A DNA stretch of 34,050 nt from Nocardiopsis xinjiangensis YIM 90004 (lineage in GTDB: Bacteria; Actinomycetota; Actinomycetes; Streptosporangiales; Streptosporangiaceae), in NCBI RefSeq assembly GCF_000341145.1, contig NZ_ANBE01000009.1:19127-53176 (forward strand), given 5' to 3'. Under the pieces are notes generated by a model that did not search any database, was not told the DNA's origin, and saw only the letters and a list, made by a program, of their open reading frames with translations. Positions 14,928 to 23,200 of the stretch are shown one piece after another (positions within the stretch are counted from its first letter, which is position 1; the number at the start of each line of letters is the position of its first letter). Both the position numbers and the translations under genes were made by a program.

Positions 14928-15991
14928 GCACGGAGGATCCCTCCTCCCGCCCACGCCGCTCCGCACCTGCTGCACTGCTCGCCGTCACCGCCCTGTGTGT
15001 GCTGCTGCTGGTCTCCGCAGTGCACCCCGAGGCGAACCAGGTGCCCGCCGAGGGCGCGGACGACGGTCTGCCCGTGCTGCGTGCCGCCGCCGAGGCCGAG
15101 GAGGAGACACACTACGCCGCCGTCCGACGGGTCACCGGTCCCGAGGGGCGGTCGGCTTCACTGCGTGTGGCCAACCACCCCGACCGAGGGATCGTGTTCG
15201 CACCGGCCGGGTCCGAGGACGAACCCTTCGTCGTCGAGGCCTCCCAGGCCCTGGAGTCGCTCGACGACCGCCTGCTGGAGGTGCTGCGCGAGACCTACCG
15301 GGTGGTCGATGCCGGACGCACCGAACTCGGCGGACGCTCGGCCCGCCTGGTGGAGGCGGTGCGCGCCGACGGTACCGTCGCCGGCCGTTTCTGGGTCGAC
15401 ACCGACAACGACCTGCTCGTGGGGCGGACCGCCTACGACCGTGACGGCGGCGCCGCCCTGTCCATGAACCTGACCGACCTGGAGACGGGCGAGGGCGAAT
15501 GGCCCGACCACGCCTGGACCGGCCAACCGTGGGGTGAGGCCCTGGAAGCGGGGGACCGCGAGGACCTGCGTTCGGAGGGCTGGGAACTCCAGGAGCACCT
15601 CACCTGGGACCTGCATCTGGTCGACGCCCGCGCCACACGGCACGAAGGACACAAGGTCGTGCACGCCGTCTACTCCGACGGGCTCGCCCAGATCTCGCTC
15701 TTCCTTCAGCGTGGGAAACTGGAGACGGATCACCCCACGGCCCCCTTCGGCGGATATGTCGGAACCGAACAGGGGGGAGCGGGCATCTCATCCGGACATG
15801 ACACCATCTTCGGCGGCGATGCCGGTCAGTACCAGACCATGTGGCAGGCGGACGGGTTCGTCTTCACCGTCCTGGCCGATGCCCCGGCCGACCTGGCCAC
15901 TTCGGCAGTGACGGCGCTCCCCTCACCCGAGGGGTCGTCGGGTTTCTGGGCCCGGGTCGAACGGGGCCTGGACCGTATGGGCCCCCTCTGA
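14924..15991 (+). CDS. RseB/MucB-like sigma-factor regulatory protein, membrane-anchored
   Basis: A 355-aa protein with an N-terminal signal/anchor helix (~14-34), then ~310 extracytoplasmic residues. The N-terminal domain (~45-200) with LVEAVRADGTVAGRFWVDTD resembles the LolA/RseB fold. The C-terminal domain ends in a segment typical of MucB_RseB_C (QTMWQADGFVFTVLADAP). In proteobacteria RseB shields RseA from cleavage and responds to mislocalised lipid-linked molecules. GTG 14924 overlaps the anti-sigma stop (GTGA). Having sigma factor, anti-sigma and this protein in three coupled genes strongly supports the role. The fold assignment is by pattern and should be confirmed by profile search. 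Confidence 0.75.
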   Translation: MSTEDPSSRPRRSAPAALLAVTALCVLLLVSAVHPEANQVPAEGADDGLPVLRAAAEAEEETHYAAVRRVTGPEGRSASLRVANHPDRGIVFAPAGSEDEPFVVEASQALESLDDRLLEVLRETYRVVDAGRTELGGRSARLVEAVRADGTVAGRFWVDTDNDLLVGRTAYDRDGGAALSMNLTDLETGEGEWPDHAWTGQPWGEALEAGDREDLRSEGWELQEHLTWDLHLVDARATRHEGHKVVHAVYSDGLAQISLFLQRGKLETDHPTAPFGGYVGTEQGGAGISSGHDTIFGGDAGQYQTMWQADGFVFTVLADAPADLATSAVTALPSPEGSSGFWARVERGLDRMGPL

Positions 15992-16058
15992 CCGCAGCGC
16001 CGCGAACGAGTGCGCATCCCCGCCGACCCCGAACGCAGAGCGACCAACGGAGCAGGTC

Positions 16059-17651
16059 TTGAGTGCAGAGCACGGCCATCCCGGCCGTGGTGACGAGTCC
16101 GGGCGGCCCGTGGGGCCCTCCGATCCCCACGGGCCGCCCGGGGCCGGGTCCCCCGATCCCCACGCCATGCCCTCCCGCAGCGGAGAACCCATGAACCAGC
16201 CCCCGCCCCAGGGCCCGAGCGAGCGTCCCGGGCCCCCACAACCCTCCGGTACCGGTTCCCAGCCCTCCTTCGGGTCGCCCCGGCCCCCCGCCGGGGCTTC
16301 GGGCCGGCAGCAGTGGCACCAGCCCGATCCGCAGCAGGCCGGCGCCCAGCAGCCGGGGCCGCAACAGCCAGCACCCCAGGGTCCCGGCCCGCAGCAGGGC
16401 GGGCGGCAGGAGCCGGACCCGCAGCAACAAGGCACGCCCCCGGTCGTCCCCCGGCCCGTACCCGGGGCCGTCCCTGCCGCCCAGATCCCGGTCGGTGCGG
16501 GTGGGCAGCCACCCCACGCCCCCGGCCCCCAGGCACAGCACGAGGGCGGGGGAGCGCCCCGCGGGCGCCGTGGGATCCCAGCCTGGATGGCGCTGTCGGG
16601 CATGCTCGTGGTCGCCCTCATCGCCGGAGGGGCCGGCGGTCTCGCCGGGACCGTACTCGGCCCTGCGGGAGGCGGTGCCGAAGAGGAGCAGGGTGAATCG
16701 CCGCAGATGAACGAGCCGCCGCCCGAGGCGCCCGAACGCGACCCCGGCACCACAGCGGGTGTGGCGCAGCGGGTCAGCCCCAGCGTCGTGCACATCATGA
16801 GCGCCGATCCCCGGATCCCCGCCACGGGTTCCGGCTTCGTGATCGAGGGCGGCTACGTCGTCACCAACCACCACGTCGCCGAACCGTTGGAGGAGGGCGT
16901 CCACATCGAGTACAGCGACGGAAGCACCTCCGAGGCCACCATCGTGGGCACCGAGCCGGAGTACGATCTGGCGGTGCTGCACCTGGAGGACCCGCACGAG
17001 GTCGAGCCGCTGGAGTTCGGCGACTCCGAGCAGGCCATCGTCGGTGACGAGGTCATCGCCATCGGTGCGCCGCTGGGCCTCGCGGGCACCGTCACCCAGG
17101 GCATCATCAGTGCCCTGGACCGGCCGGTGGGCTCGGAGGAGGGCGGCAGCCAGTTCTACGCCATCCAGACCGACGCCGCGATCAACCCCGGCAATTCCGG
17201 CGGCCCGCTCGTCGACGGCCGGGGCCGGGTCATCGGCGTGAACTCCATGATCGTCACGATGAACGGCATGACGGGTGAACCCCAGGGCAACATCGGCCTC
17301 GGGTTCGCGGTGCCCTCGGCCGACGCCGAGGGGGTCGTCTCCTCCCTCGTCGAGAACGGCGGGGAGTCCGACGAGGAGTACGCCGACCTCGGGGTCGCCC
17401 TGGACACCGAGAGCCCCATCGCCGGCGCGGTCATCGACGACGACGGGGTGCAGGCCGGCGGACCGGCAGACGAGGCGGGGCTGGAGGCCGGGGACGTGCT
17501 CGTGGAGTTCGACGACCGGCGCCTCAGCTCCGGCCAGGAACTCATGGCGATGCTGCGCGACTACGGGCCCGGCGAGGAGGTCGAGGTCGGTTACGAACGC
17601 GACGGCGGCAACGACTCGACCATGGTCACCCTGGGGTCCTCGGAGGAATGA
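16059..17651 (+). CDS. htrA: HtrA/DegP-type membrane serine protease with PDZ domain
   Basis: A 530-aa protein. Residues 1-170 are a Pro/Gln/Gly-rich, probably disordered cytoplasmic part, followed by a membrane helix (~176-199). The trypsin-like domain has catalytic H272 (TNHHV), D303 (YDLAVL) and S380 (NPGNSGGPL). One PDZ domain occupies ~430-520 (AGLEAGDVLVEFDDRRLSSG). It degrades damaged proteins outside the membrane and may cleave or respond to the anti-sigma system. The start is TTG 16059 with GGAG upstream; no better start is seen. It follows the RseB-like gene by 67 bp on the same strand and probably belongs to the sigE operon. Confidence 0.92.
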   Translation: MSAEHGHPGRGDESGRPVGPSDPHGPPGAGSPDPHAMPSRSGEPMNQPPPQGPSERPGPPQPSGTGSQPSFGSPRPPAGASGRQQWHQPDPQQAGAQQPGPQQPAPQGPGPQQGGRQEPDPQQQGTPPVVPRPVPGAVPAAQIPVGAGGQPPHAPGPQAQHEGGGAPRGRRGIPAWMALSGMLVVALIAGGAGGLAGTVLGPAGGGAEEEQGESPQMNEPPPEAPERDPGTTAGVAQRVSPSVVHIMSADPRIPATGSGFVIEGGYVVTNHHVAEPLEEGVHIEYSDGSTSEATIVGTEPEYDLAVLHLEDPHEVEPLEFGDSEQAIVGDEVIAIGAPLGLAGTVTQGIISALDRPVGSEEGGSQFYAIQTDAAINPGNSGGPLVDGRGRVIGVNSMIVTMNGMTGEPQGNIGLGFAVPSADAEGVVSSLVENGGESDEEYADLGVALDTESPIAGAVIDDDGVQAGGPADEAGLEAGDVLVEFDDRRLSSGQELMAMLRDYGPGEEVEVGYERDGGNDSTMVTLGSSEE

Positions 17652-17661
17652 CACCCCGTAC

Positions 17662-17705
17662 ACGTGGCGCCCGCGCACACTCCTCGGTGTGCACGGGCGC
17701 CACGT
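17662..17705. terminator. Long bidirectional terminator between htrA and mrp
   Basis: A 12-bp outer stem (17662-17673 with 17694-17705), one C-A mismatch, then a 6-bp inner stem (GCACAC 17675-17680 with GTGTGC 17687-17692) and a TCCTCG loop. It begins 10 bp after the htrA stop and ends 25 bp before the mrp stop. Confidence 0.85.
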
Positions 17706-17730
17706 CGCGGATGGAGGAAGGAGGACCGGG

Positions 17731-18870
17731 TCAGCGCTCTGCCGGGGAGATCCCCAGCTGCATGCCCGCGAGTCCGCGGGGCTTGCCGACCAGATTCCCG
17801 GCCATCTCGTTGATGATCTTGCTGACCTCGTTGTCGGGCTCGCTCAGTACCAAGGGCTCGCCGGCGTCGCTGCCCTCGCGCACGCGAGGATCCAGCGGAA
17901 CCTGGCCCAGCAGTGGGATCTGGGTCCCCAGCGTCTTGGACAGCGCGTCGGCGACGCGCTGACCGCCGCCCTCACCGAAGAGGTGCAGCTTCTCGCCACC
18001 CTCCGGCGGGAGGAAGTAGGACATGTTCTCGATGACACCGGCGATGCGCTGGTGCGTCTGTGCGGTGATCGCACCGGCGCGCTCGGCGACCTCGGCGGCG
18101 GCCTGCTGCGGCGTGGTGACCACGAGCAGCTCGGCGTTGGGCAGCATCTGGGCGACGGAGATGGCGATGTCGCCTGTGCCCGGGGGCAGGTCCATGAGCA
18201 GGACGTCCAGGTCACCCCAGAAGACGTCGGACAGGAACTGCTGGAGCGCCCGGTGCAGCATCGGACCGCGCCAGACCACCGGCTGGTTGCCCTGCGTGAA
18301 CATTCCGACGGAAATGACCTTGATGTCGTGCGCCGTCGGCGGCAGGATCATGTCCTCGACCTTGGTCGGGAAGTCCGACGCACCGAGCATGCGGGGCACG
18401 GAGTGGCCGTAGATGTCGGCGTCGACCACGCCGACCTTGTGGCCCTCGGCGGCCATGGCGGCGGCGAGGTTCACGGTCACGGAGGATTTGCCGACGCCGC
18501 CCTTGCCGGACGCGACGGCGTAGACCTTGGTGAGCGAGTTCGGCTTGGCGAAGGGGATCTCCTTCTCCGCCTGGCCGCCACGCAGCTTGGTCTGCAGGTC
18601 CTTGCGCTGTTCGTCACTCATGACGTCGAGCTCGACCGTCACATGACGGACGCCCTCGACGGTGCGCACGGCCTCGGACACATCGTTCTCGATTCGCCCC
18701 TTCATGGGGCAACCGGCCACCGTGAGGTAGATCCCCACGTGCACGGCACCGTCGTCAGCGACGTCGACGCTCTTGACCATGCCCAGGTCGGTGATGGGTC
18801 GGTGGATCTCCGGGTCTTGCACCGTGGTCAGGGCCTTGTGCACCTGCTCGGTGGATGGTGTGGAGGACAT
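17731..18870 (-). CDS. mrp: Mrp/ApbC-type iron-sulfur cluster carrier ATPase
   Basis: A 379-aa protein. The N-terminal MIP18-type domain (~5-85) includes GCPMKG. The P-loop ATPase domain has a deviant Walker A, GKGGVGKSS (122-130), and a Walker-like DLPPGTGD. Family members bind and transfer Fe-S clusters. The CxxC that carries the cluster in ApbC is not found: the matching segment reads IENMSYFLPPEGG. I recall the same for other actinobacterial Mrp, but it makes the mechanism less certain. ATG 18870 has only a weak ribosome site. It converges with htrA, matching the mycobacterial order. Confidence 0.92.
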   Translation of the reverse strand: MSSTPSTEQVHKALTTVQDPEIHRPITDLGMVKSVDVADDGAVHVGIYLTVAGCPMKGRIENDVSEAVRTVEGVRHVTVELDVMSDEQRKDLQTKLRGGQAEKEIPFAKPNSLTKVYAVASGKGGVGKSSVTVNLAAAMAAEGHKVGVVDADIYGHSVPRMLGASDFPTKVEDMILPPTAHDIKVISVGMFTQGNQPVVWRGPMLHRALQQFLSDVFWGDLDVLLMDLPPGTGDIAISVAQMLPNAELLVVTTPQQAAAEVAERAGAITAQTHQRIAGVIENMSYFLPPEGGEKLHLFGEGGGQRVADALSKTLGTQIPLLGQVPLDPRVREGSDAGEPLVLSEPDNEVSKIINEMAGNLVGKPRGLAGMQLGISPAER

Positions 18871-19049
18871 GTACCCAATCGTAGGTCAGCGGGACGGGGA
18901 ACAGGTCTGTGCACAGCCCGCGCACGGACCATTGTTCCCAACGAGGGCGGCGCATACCCCTATTCCGCGCCCTGGGTGTCCGGGACGTCCGACATGGCCG
19001 AGGCCGTGGGGGCGGGTCCGCTGCGTGCGCAGGTGGTAACGGCGCGGTC

Positions 19050-19078
19050 TTAACACTGGCAATACACCGCCGGATAGT
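19050..19078 (+). promoter_or_regulatory. Housekeeping-type promoter of the CPBP protease gene
   Basis: TTAACA (19050-19055), a 17-bp spacer and GATAGT (19073-19078) match five of six -35 and five of six -10 consensus bases. The start would fall about 19085, leaving a leader of ~8 nt before ATG 19093, with no ribosome site. Confidence 0.6.
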
Positions 19079-19092
19079 AGCCTCGGCGCACG

Positions 19093-20286
19093 ATGGGAAA
19101 TGTGCCGCCACCGCCTGGTTCGTCCTGGCCCGCTGCCCCGGAGGGGGTCGAGGGGCCGGTCGACGGGCGGTATCCGCAGGATCAGGACTGGGCCGACCCG
19201 CCCGGTGGCAGGCTGACCCCACCCGGGGGACATCCTGAGGTCGACACGGACTCGGGGGTGTGGGCTTGGCCACCCCCGCGGCCGGTGCGCACCAGCGCCT
19301 TCGCGCCCGCGGAGGTTCCGTCCGGTGAGTCCTACCACACCTTGGCCCGGACCACACGGTCGCGCTGGTGGATGGCGCCGCTGACGCTGCTGGTCTTCGC
19401 CCTCCTGCTGTCCGTCCTGTGGATGGGCGTGGTTCTGGCGATGACCATCGTCTCGGTCATCGGCGGCAGCGGGCTCGCCCCGGACTCGATGAGTATCGGT
19501 GCCATCGCCACGCTCGCCTTCGGACTCGCGTCCACGGCGCTGCTCATGCCGATCGTCTTCTTCCTGGTGCGCGTGGTGCAGTGGCGCCGCCTCGGTTCCC
19601 TGATGTCGGTCGAGGGCACGCTCCGGTGGTCCTGGCTGGTCCGCTGCCTGGTGTTGGCCCTCGGGCCCGTGGCGCTGTGTCTGCTGCTGTCCTGGGCGCT
19701 CTCCGACACCCTCGTGGCCGGTACCGCGCCCGAGGCGGTCTCGTCCGTCGCGGTATCGGGGACCGGGGTCTTCCTGGGGGCGCTGCTGGTCATCTTCCTC
19801 GTCGTGCCCTTCCAGGCCGCCGCGGAGGAGGTGACCCTGCGCGGCATGGTCATGCAACTCGTCGGGTCGCTCGTGCCCCGGGAGAGCACCAGCGCCGCCG
19901 CGCGTGTGCTGCGTTCGCCCTGGCCGGCGATCCTCGCGGCCGGAACCCTGTTCGCGTGTCTGTACGCGGCGGGCCACCCCGGCAACGTGTGGACCACCGC
20001 CGCCCTCGCCGTGCTGGGCGTGGCGATGGCCTGGTTGACCTGGCGTACCGGCGGTATCGAGGCCGCGGTCGGACTCCACCTGGTCAACAGCCTCGTGCAG
20101 TACACCCTGGTCGTCTACGACGGCCGCATCGACGAGATCGGGACCGGCGCCGTGGTCGGGGCCGGGCTGCCGCCGGGCGCGGGTACCCCCTTCGGGTTCG
20201 TGTTCACCGTCGTGCAGGCCGGTCTGTTCACGCTGCTGGTCGTGGTCTCCGCGCGCCGTCACGGGGTGAGCCGGGTCAGTCCTTGA
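19093..20286 (+). CDS. CPBP-family intramembrane glutamic endopeptidase
   Basis: A 397-aa protein with ~80 Pro/Gly-rich cytoplasmic residues and then about eight membrane helices. The CPBP/Rce1 motifs are visible: E245-E246-x3-R250 (AAAEEVTLRG), a His in LYAAGH, and HLVNS near the end. Family members cut substrates inside the membrane, but physiological targets are mostly unknown. ATG 19093 lies just behind a good promoter with almost no leader. It converges with, and overlaps by 11 bp, the small membrane protein gene on the other strand. Confidence 0.85.
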   Translation: MGNVPPPPGSSWPAAPEGVEGPVDGRYPQDQDWADPPGGRLTPPGGHPEVDTDSGVWAWPPPRPVRTSAFAPAEVPSGESYHTLARTTRSRWWMAPLTLLVFALLLSVLWMGVVLAMTIVSVIGGSGLAPDSMSIGAIATLAFGLASTALLMPIVFFLVRVVQWRRLGSLMSVEGTLRWSWLVRCLVLALGPVALCLLLSWALSDTLVAGTAPEAVSSVAVSGTGVFLGALLVIFLVVPFQAAAEEVTLRGMVMQLVGSLVPRESTSAAARVLRSPWPAILAAGTLFACLYAAGHPGNVWTTAALAVLGVAMAWLTWRTGGIEAAVGLHLVNSLVQYTLVVYDGRIDEIGTGAVVGAGLPPGAGTPFGFVFTVVQAGLFTLLVVVSARRHGVSRVSP

Positions 20287-20743
20287 CCGGCCCCTCACCG
20301 TCTTGGCCGCCGAACTCCCCGCCCACGTCCGTGTGCAGGAGTTCGGCCAGCGACGCGAACACCGTGGCCACCAGCAACGACACCGACAACCAGTACCCCG
20401 GCAGGTTCTGTCCCGGGGCCATGGCCTGCAGGGCGTTCTGGCGCTGCACCACCATCGCGGTCGCCGAGACGGTCACCAACAGGCCCATGAGCACCATCAG
20501 GATCGACGGTCTACGCAGGCCCACGAATGCCAGAGCCGCCGCAGCCACCACCAGAACGGCCACCGGGCCCGGACCCGGGACCGGGGCGCCCGACGGTGCC
20601 AGCGCGAGCACCTCGAACCCGGTCAGGCTCTCCGGAGACGGATGCGCGCCCGCGAGCCCGTAGAACGGCAGTACGAAGCACACCAGTGCCGCCGCCGGGG
20701 CCAGGATCCGAGCCAGGGTGAGTCCGCGTGGCGGGCGGCTCAC
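20276..20743 (-). CDS. Small multi-pass membrane protein of unknown function
   Basis: A 155-aa protein with about four hydrophobic segments (~10-30, 48-72, 76-98, 110-132) and an acidic tail. The GTG at 20743 overlaps the stop of the GtrA-like gene (GTGA), and GGAGGAG lies just upstream, so translation is coupled. No family is recognised. Coupling to a GtrA protein suggests a role with a lipid-linked sugar transporter, which is inference from position. Its 3' end overlaps the CPBP gene by 11 bp. Confidence 0.8.
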   Translation of the reverse strand: MSRPPRGLTLARILAPAAALVCFVLPFYGLAGAHPSPESLTGFEVLALAPSGAPVPGPGPVAVLVVAAAALAFVGLRRPSILMVLMGLLVTVSATAMVVQRQNALQAMAPGQNLPGYWLSVSLLVATVFASLAELLHTDVGGEFGGQDGEGPVKD

Positions 20744-21237
20744 GCGCTCCTCCGCGCAGCGCCGTCGCCGGTTCCGCCCGGGCCGGGGGACGGCTCCGGT
20801 CCCGACCGCTCGGGGAAGACCCACGTGCGGTACGAGAAGAACCGGAACAGCGTGCCGAGACCGACACCTACGACGTTGCCTGCGATGTTCTGCGCGAGGG
20901 GGCCGTCGAACCCGAGCACGTACAGGGAGAAGGCCTGGCACCCCAGCTGGACGAGCATGCCGACACCGTTCATCGCCAGGAACAGCACCGTCTCGCGTCC
21001 GTAGCCGGTCCGCGCGCGAGAGGCGAAGGTCCAGAAGCGGTTGCCCGCGAAGGCCACCGCGATGGAACAGACGGTGCCGATGACCTGGCCCGTCATGACC
21101 GGCAGGCCGGTCAGGGCCCACAGCAGGTTGGTCACGCCCAGCTGCACCACGTACGCCACGGCACCCACGGAGCCGAAACGGGCGATCTCTCCCGCCAGCT
21201 TCGCCGCCCGGGGGTGGTTCTCGAGGAAGTGACGCAC
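20740..21237 (-). CDS. GtrA-family membrane protein
   Basis: A 165-aa protein with four membrane helices. The GtrA pattern is clear: FGSVGAVAYVVQLGVTNLLW at the start, then NRFWTF, and a repeat of that motif near the end (FRFFSYRTWVF). GtrA proteins are thought to flip or assist transfer of polyprenyl-linked sugars across the membrane for cell-wall or O-antigen decoration. GTG 21237 is the first start after the divergent gap with purK. The last ~20 residues are Pro/Gly-rich and poorly conserved. Confidence 0.9.
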   Translation of the reverse strand: MRHFLENHPRAAKLAGEIARFGSVGAVAYVVQLGVTNLLWALTGLPVMTGQVIGTVCSIAVAFAGNRFWTFASRARTGYGRETVLFLAMNGVGMLVQLGCQAFSLYVLGFDGPLAQNIAGNVVGVGLGTLFRFFSYRTWVFPERSGPEPSPGPGGTGDGAARRSA

Positions 21238-21449
21238 GGACGGCCTCCGCTCGTTCCGTAAGGGGTACTGCCTGGCGTTCCGACGGCCCTCGGCACAGTG
21301 GGCGCTTCGGTTTCCCCTCTGTGCACGTCCTAGACTCTAACGAGGGGGAACCCTGTCGACCCCGGCCGCGGGTTCCGAGCCTTCGGGCCGGGTTCCACCC
21401 GGAGCGGAACCGCCCCGTCACCGCGGCGTCGAGCATGAGCTGAGGAACT

Positions 21450-22607
21450 GTGAGCGAGCGTAACCGCACCGTCCCCCGTGTCGGCATGGTGGGCGGTGGC
21501 CAACTCTCCCGCATGACCCATCAGGCCGGTATCGGCCTGGGCGTGCACTTCTCGGTCCTGGCGGCCGACCCGTCCGACAGCGCCGCCCTGGTGTGCGGTG
21601 ACGTCGCCCTGGGCGACGACCGCGGCTCGGAGGACGTCCTGGCCTTCGCCAAGGACCGCGACGTGGTCACCTTCGACCACGAACACGTGCCCGAACCCGT
21701 CCTGCGCGCGGTCGAGGGGGCAGGCGGCCTGCTGCGTCCGAGCAGTGACGCTCTCCGCTTCGCCCAGGACAAGCTCCGCATGCGCACCCGCATGCGTGAG
21801 TTGGGCGCCCCGTCCCCCCGGTGGCGCGCCGTCGCCGCCCTCGACGACGTGGCCGCCTTCGCCGAGGAGACCGGTTGGCCGGTCGTGCTCAAGGCCGCAC
21901 GCGGGGGTTACGACGGCAAGGGTGTGTGGCTGGTCGACGGCGCCGAGGAGGCCCACGAGGTCGTGGCCCGCGCGGCCGCCGAGGAGGTGCCGCTGATGGT
22001 CGAGGAGAAGGTCGCCTTCTCCCGTGAGCTCGCCGTCCAGGTCGCCCGTTCCCCGCACGGCCAGGTCGCGGTCTACCCGGTCGTGGAGACCGTGCAGCGC
22101 GCCGGCATCTGCCACGAGGTGCTCGCGCCCGCACCGGGCCTGTCGGAGGACAAGGCCACCGGTGCCCAACAGCTGGCCATCGAGATCGCCCATGCCCTCG
22201 AGGTGACCGGGCTCCTCGCGGTGGAGTTGTTCGAGACCGCCGACGGGGTGCTCGTCAACGAGCTCGCGATGCGCCCGCACAACTCCGGCCACTGGAGCAT
22301 CGAGGGTGCGCACACGTCCCAGTTCGAGCAGCACCTGCGCGCCGTCCTGGACCTTCCGCTGGGTTCGCCCCGCACCAATGCCTCCTTCACCGTGATGGCC
22401 AACCTGCTCGGTGGCGAGGACCCCGACGTCTACAGCCGCTACCTGCACGTCATGGCCAAGGATCCCGAGGTGAAGGTGCACTTCTACGGCAAGGACGTGC
22501 GTCCGGGCCGCAAGATCGGGCACGTCACCGTGATGGGGGAGGACCACCAGGACCTCCTGGAGCGTGCCCGCGATGCCGCCGCCTATCTGCGAGGAGACCA
22601 GCAGTGA
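21450..22607 (+). CDS. purK: N5-carboxyaminoimidazole ribonucleotide synthase PurK
   Basis: A 385-aa ATP-grasp enzyme of purine synthesis. It uses ATP and bicarbonate to turn AIR into N5-CAIR. The N-terminal VGGGQLSRM is the family hallmark. The ATP-grasp core has [15 protein letters not shown], and the metal/ATP residues are in [23 protein letters not shown] 21450 has GAGGA 3 bp upstream. The stop overlaps the purE start by four bases, so both products are made together. Confidence 0.97.
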   Translation: MSERNRTVPRVGMVGGGQLSRMTHQAGIGLGVHFSVLAADPSDSAALVCGDVALGDDRGSEDVLAFAKDRDVVTFDHEHVPEPVLRAVEGAGGLLRPSSDALRFAQDKLRMRTRMRELGAPSPRWRAVAALDDVAAFAEETGWPVVLKAARGGYDGKGVWLVDGAEEAHEVVARAAAEEVPLMVEEKVAFSRELAVQVARSPHGQVAVYPVVETVQRAGICHEVLAPAPGLSEDKATGAQQLAIEIAHALEVTGLLAVELFETADGVLVNELAMRPHNSGHWSIEGAHTSQFEQHLRAVLDLPLGSPRTNASFTVMANLLGGEDPDVYSRYLHVMAKDPEVKVHFYGKDVRPGRKIGHVTVMGEDHQDLLERARDAAAYLRGDQQ

Positions 22608-23140
22608 CCACCGAGAAACAGCCCACCGTGGGCATCGTGATGGGGTCGGACTCCGACTGGCCGGTGATGCGCGAGGCCGCCGACGCCCTGCGCGAGTTCG
22701 GTGTCCCCTTCGAGGCCGACGTCGTCTCGGCACACCGGATGCCGAACGAGATGATCTCCTACGGCAGCGAGGCCGCCGGACGCGGGCTCGAGGCGATCAT
22801 CGCCGGGGCCGGCGGTGCCGCCCACCTGCCCGGCATGCTCGCGTCGGTGACGACCCTCCCGGTCATCGGTGTGCCCGTCCCGCTCAAGCACCTGGACGGG
22901 ATGGACTCGTTGTTGTCCATCGTGCAGATGCCCGCCGGGGTCCCGGTGGCCACGGTCGCGGTCGGCGCGGCCCGCAACGCCGGTCTCCTGGCCGTGCGGA
23001 TGCTGGCGGCCCGGGACCCCGACCTGACCGAGCGCATGGCCCGGTTCCAGGAGGAGTTGAAGTCGCAGGCCCACGCCAAGGGTGAGCGGTTGCGGCGTGA
23101 GGTCGCCGACGCCGACCGTACGGCCGGGTTCGGGTTCTGA
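22604..23140 (+). CDS. purE: N5-carboxyaminoimidazole ribonucleotide mutase PurE
   Basis: A 178-aa class I PurE that moves the carboxyl group of N5-CAIR to give CAIR. The active-site loop GSDSDWPVM lies near the N-terminus, with AHRMP (catalytic His) and [13 protein letters not shown] following. GTG 22604 overlaps the purK stop as GTGA. The C-terminal ~20 residues are a charged extension beyond the usual core. It converges with the TNT-domain gene across a GC-rich hairpin. Confidence 0.97.
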   Translation: MTTEKQPTVGIVMGSDSDWPVMREAADALREFGVPFEADVVSAHRMPNEMISYGSEAAGRGLEAIIAGAGGAAHLPGMLASVTTLPVIGVPVPLKHLDGMDSLLSIVQMPAGVPVATVAVGAARNAGLLAVRMLAARDPDLTERMARFQEELKSQAHAKGERLRREVADADRTAGFGF

Positions 23141-23156
23141 TCCGTTGAACCCTTGC

Positions 23157-23182
23157 GGGCCCGGGGCGCACGTCCCGGGCCC
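23157..23182. terminator. Bidirectional hairpin between purE and the TNT-domain gene
   Basis: A perfect 9-bp stem, GGGCCCGGG (23157-23165) with CCCGGGCCC (23174-23182), and an 8-nt loop, placed between the two convergent stops. Confidence 0.7.
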
Positions 23183-23200
23183 GGGACGTGTCGGAGGAGG

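Noticed and set aside
16290..16560. Pro/Gln-rich repeats in htrA as a tandem DNA repeat
   Set aside because: The codons vary and no unit of constant length repeats. It is low-complexity protein, not a DNA repeat array.
15864..17678. A 604-codon minus-strand frame over htrA
   Set aside because: It is the mirror of htrA with His/Asp/Gly-rich low-complexity translation. The htrA frame has a complete catalytic triad and PDZ domain.
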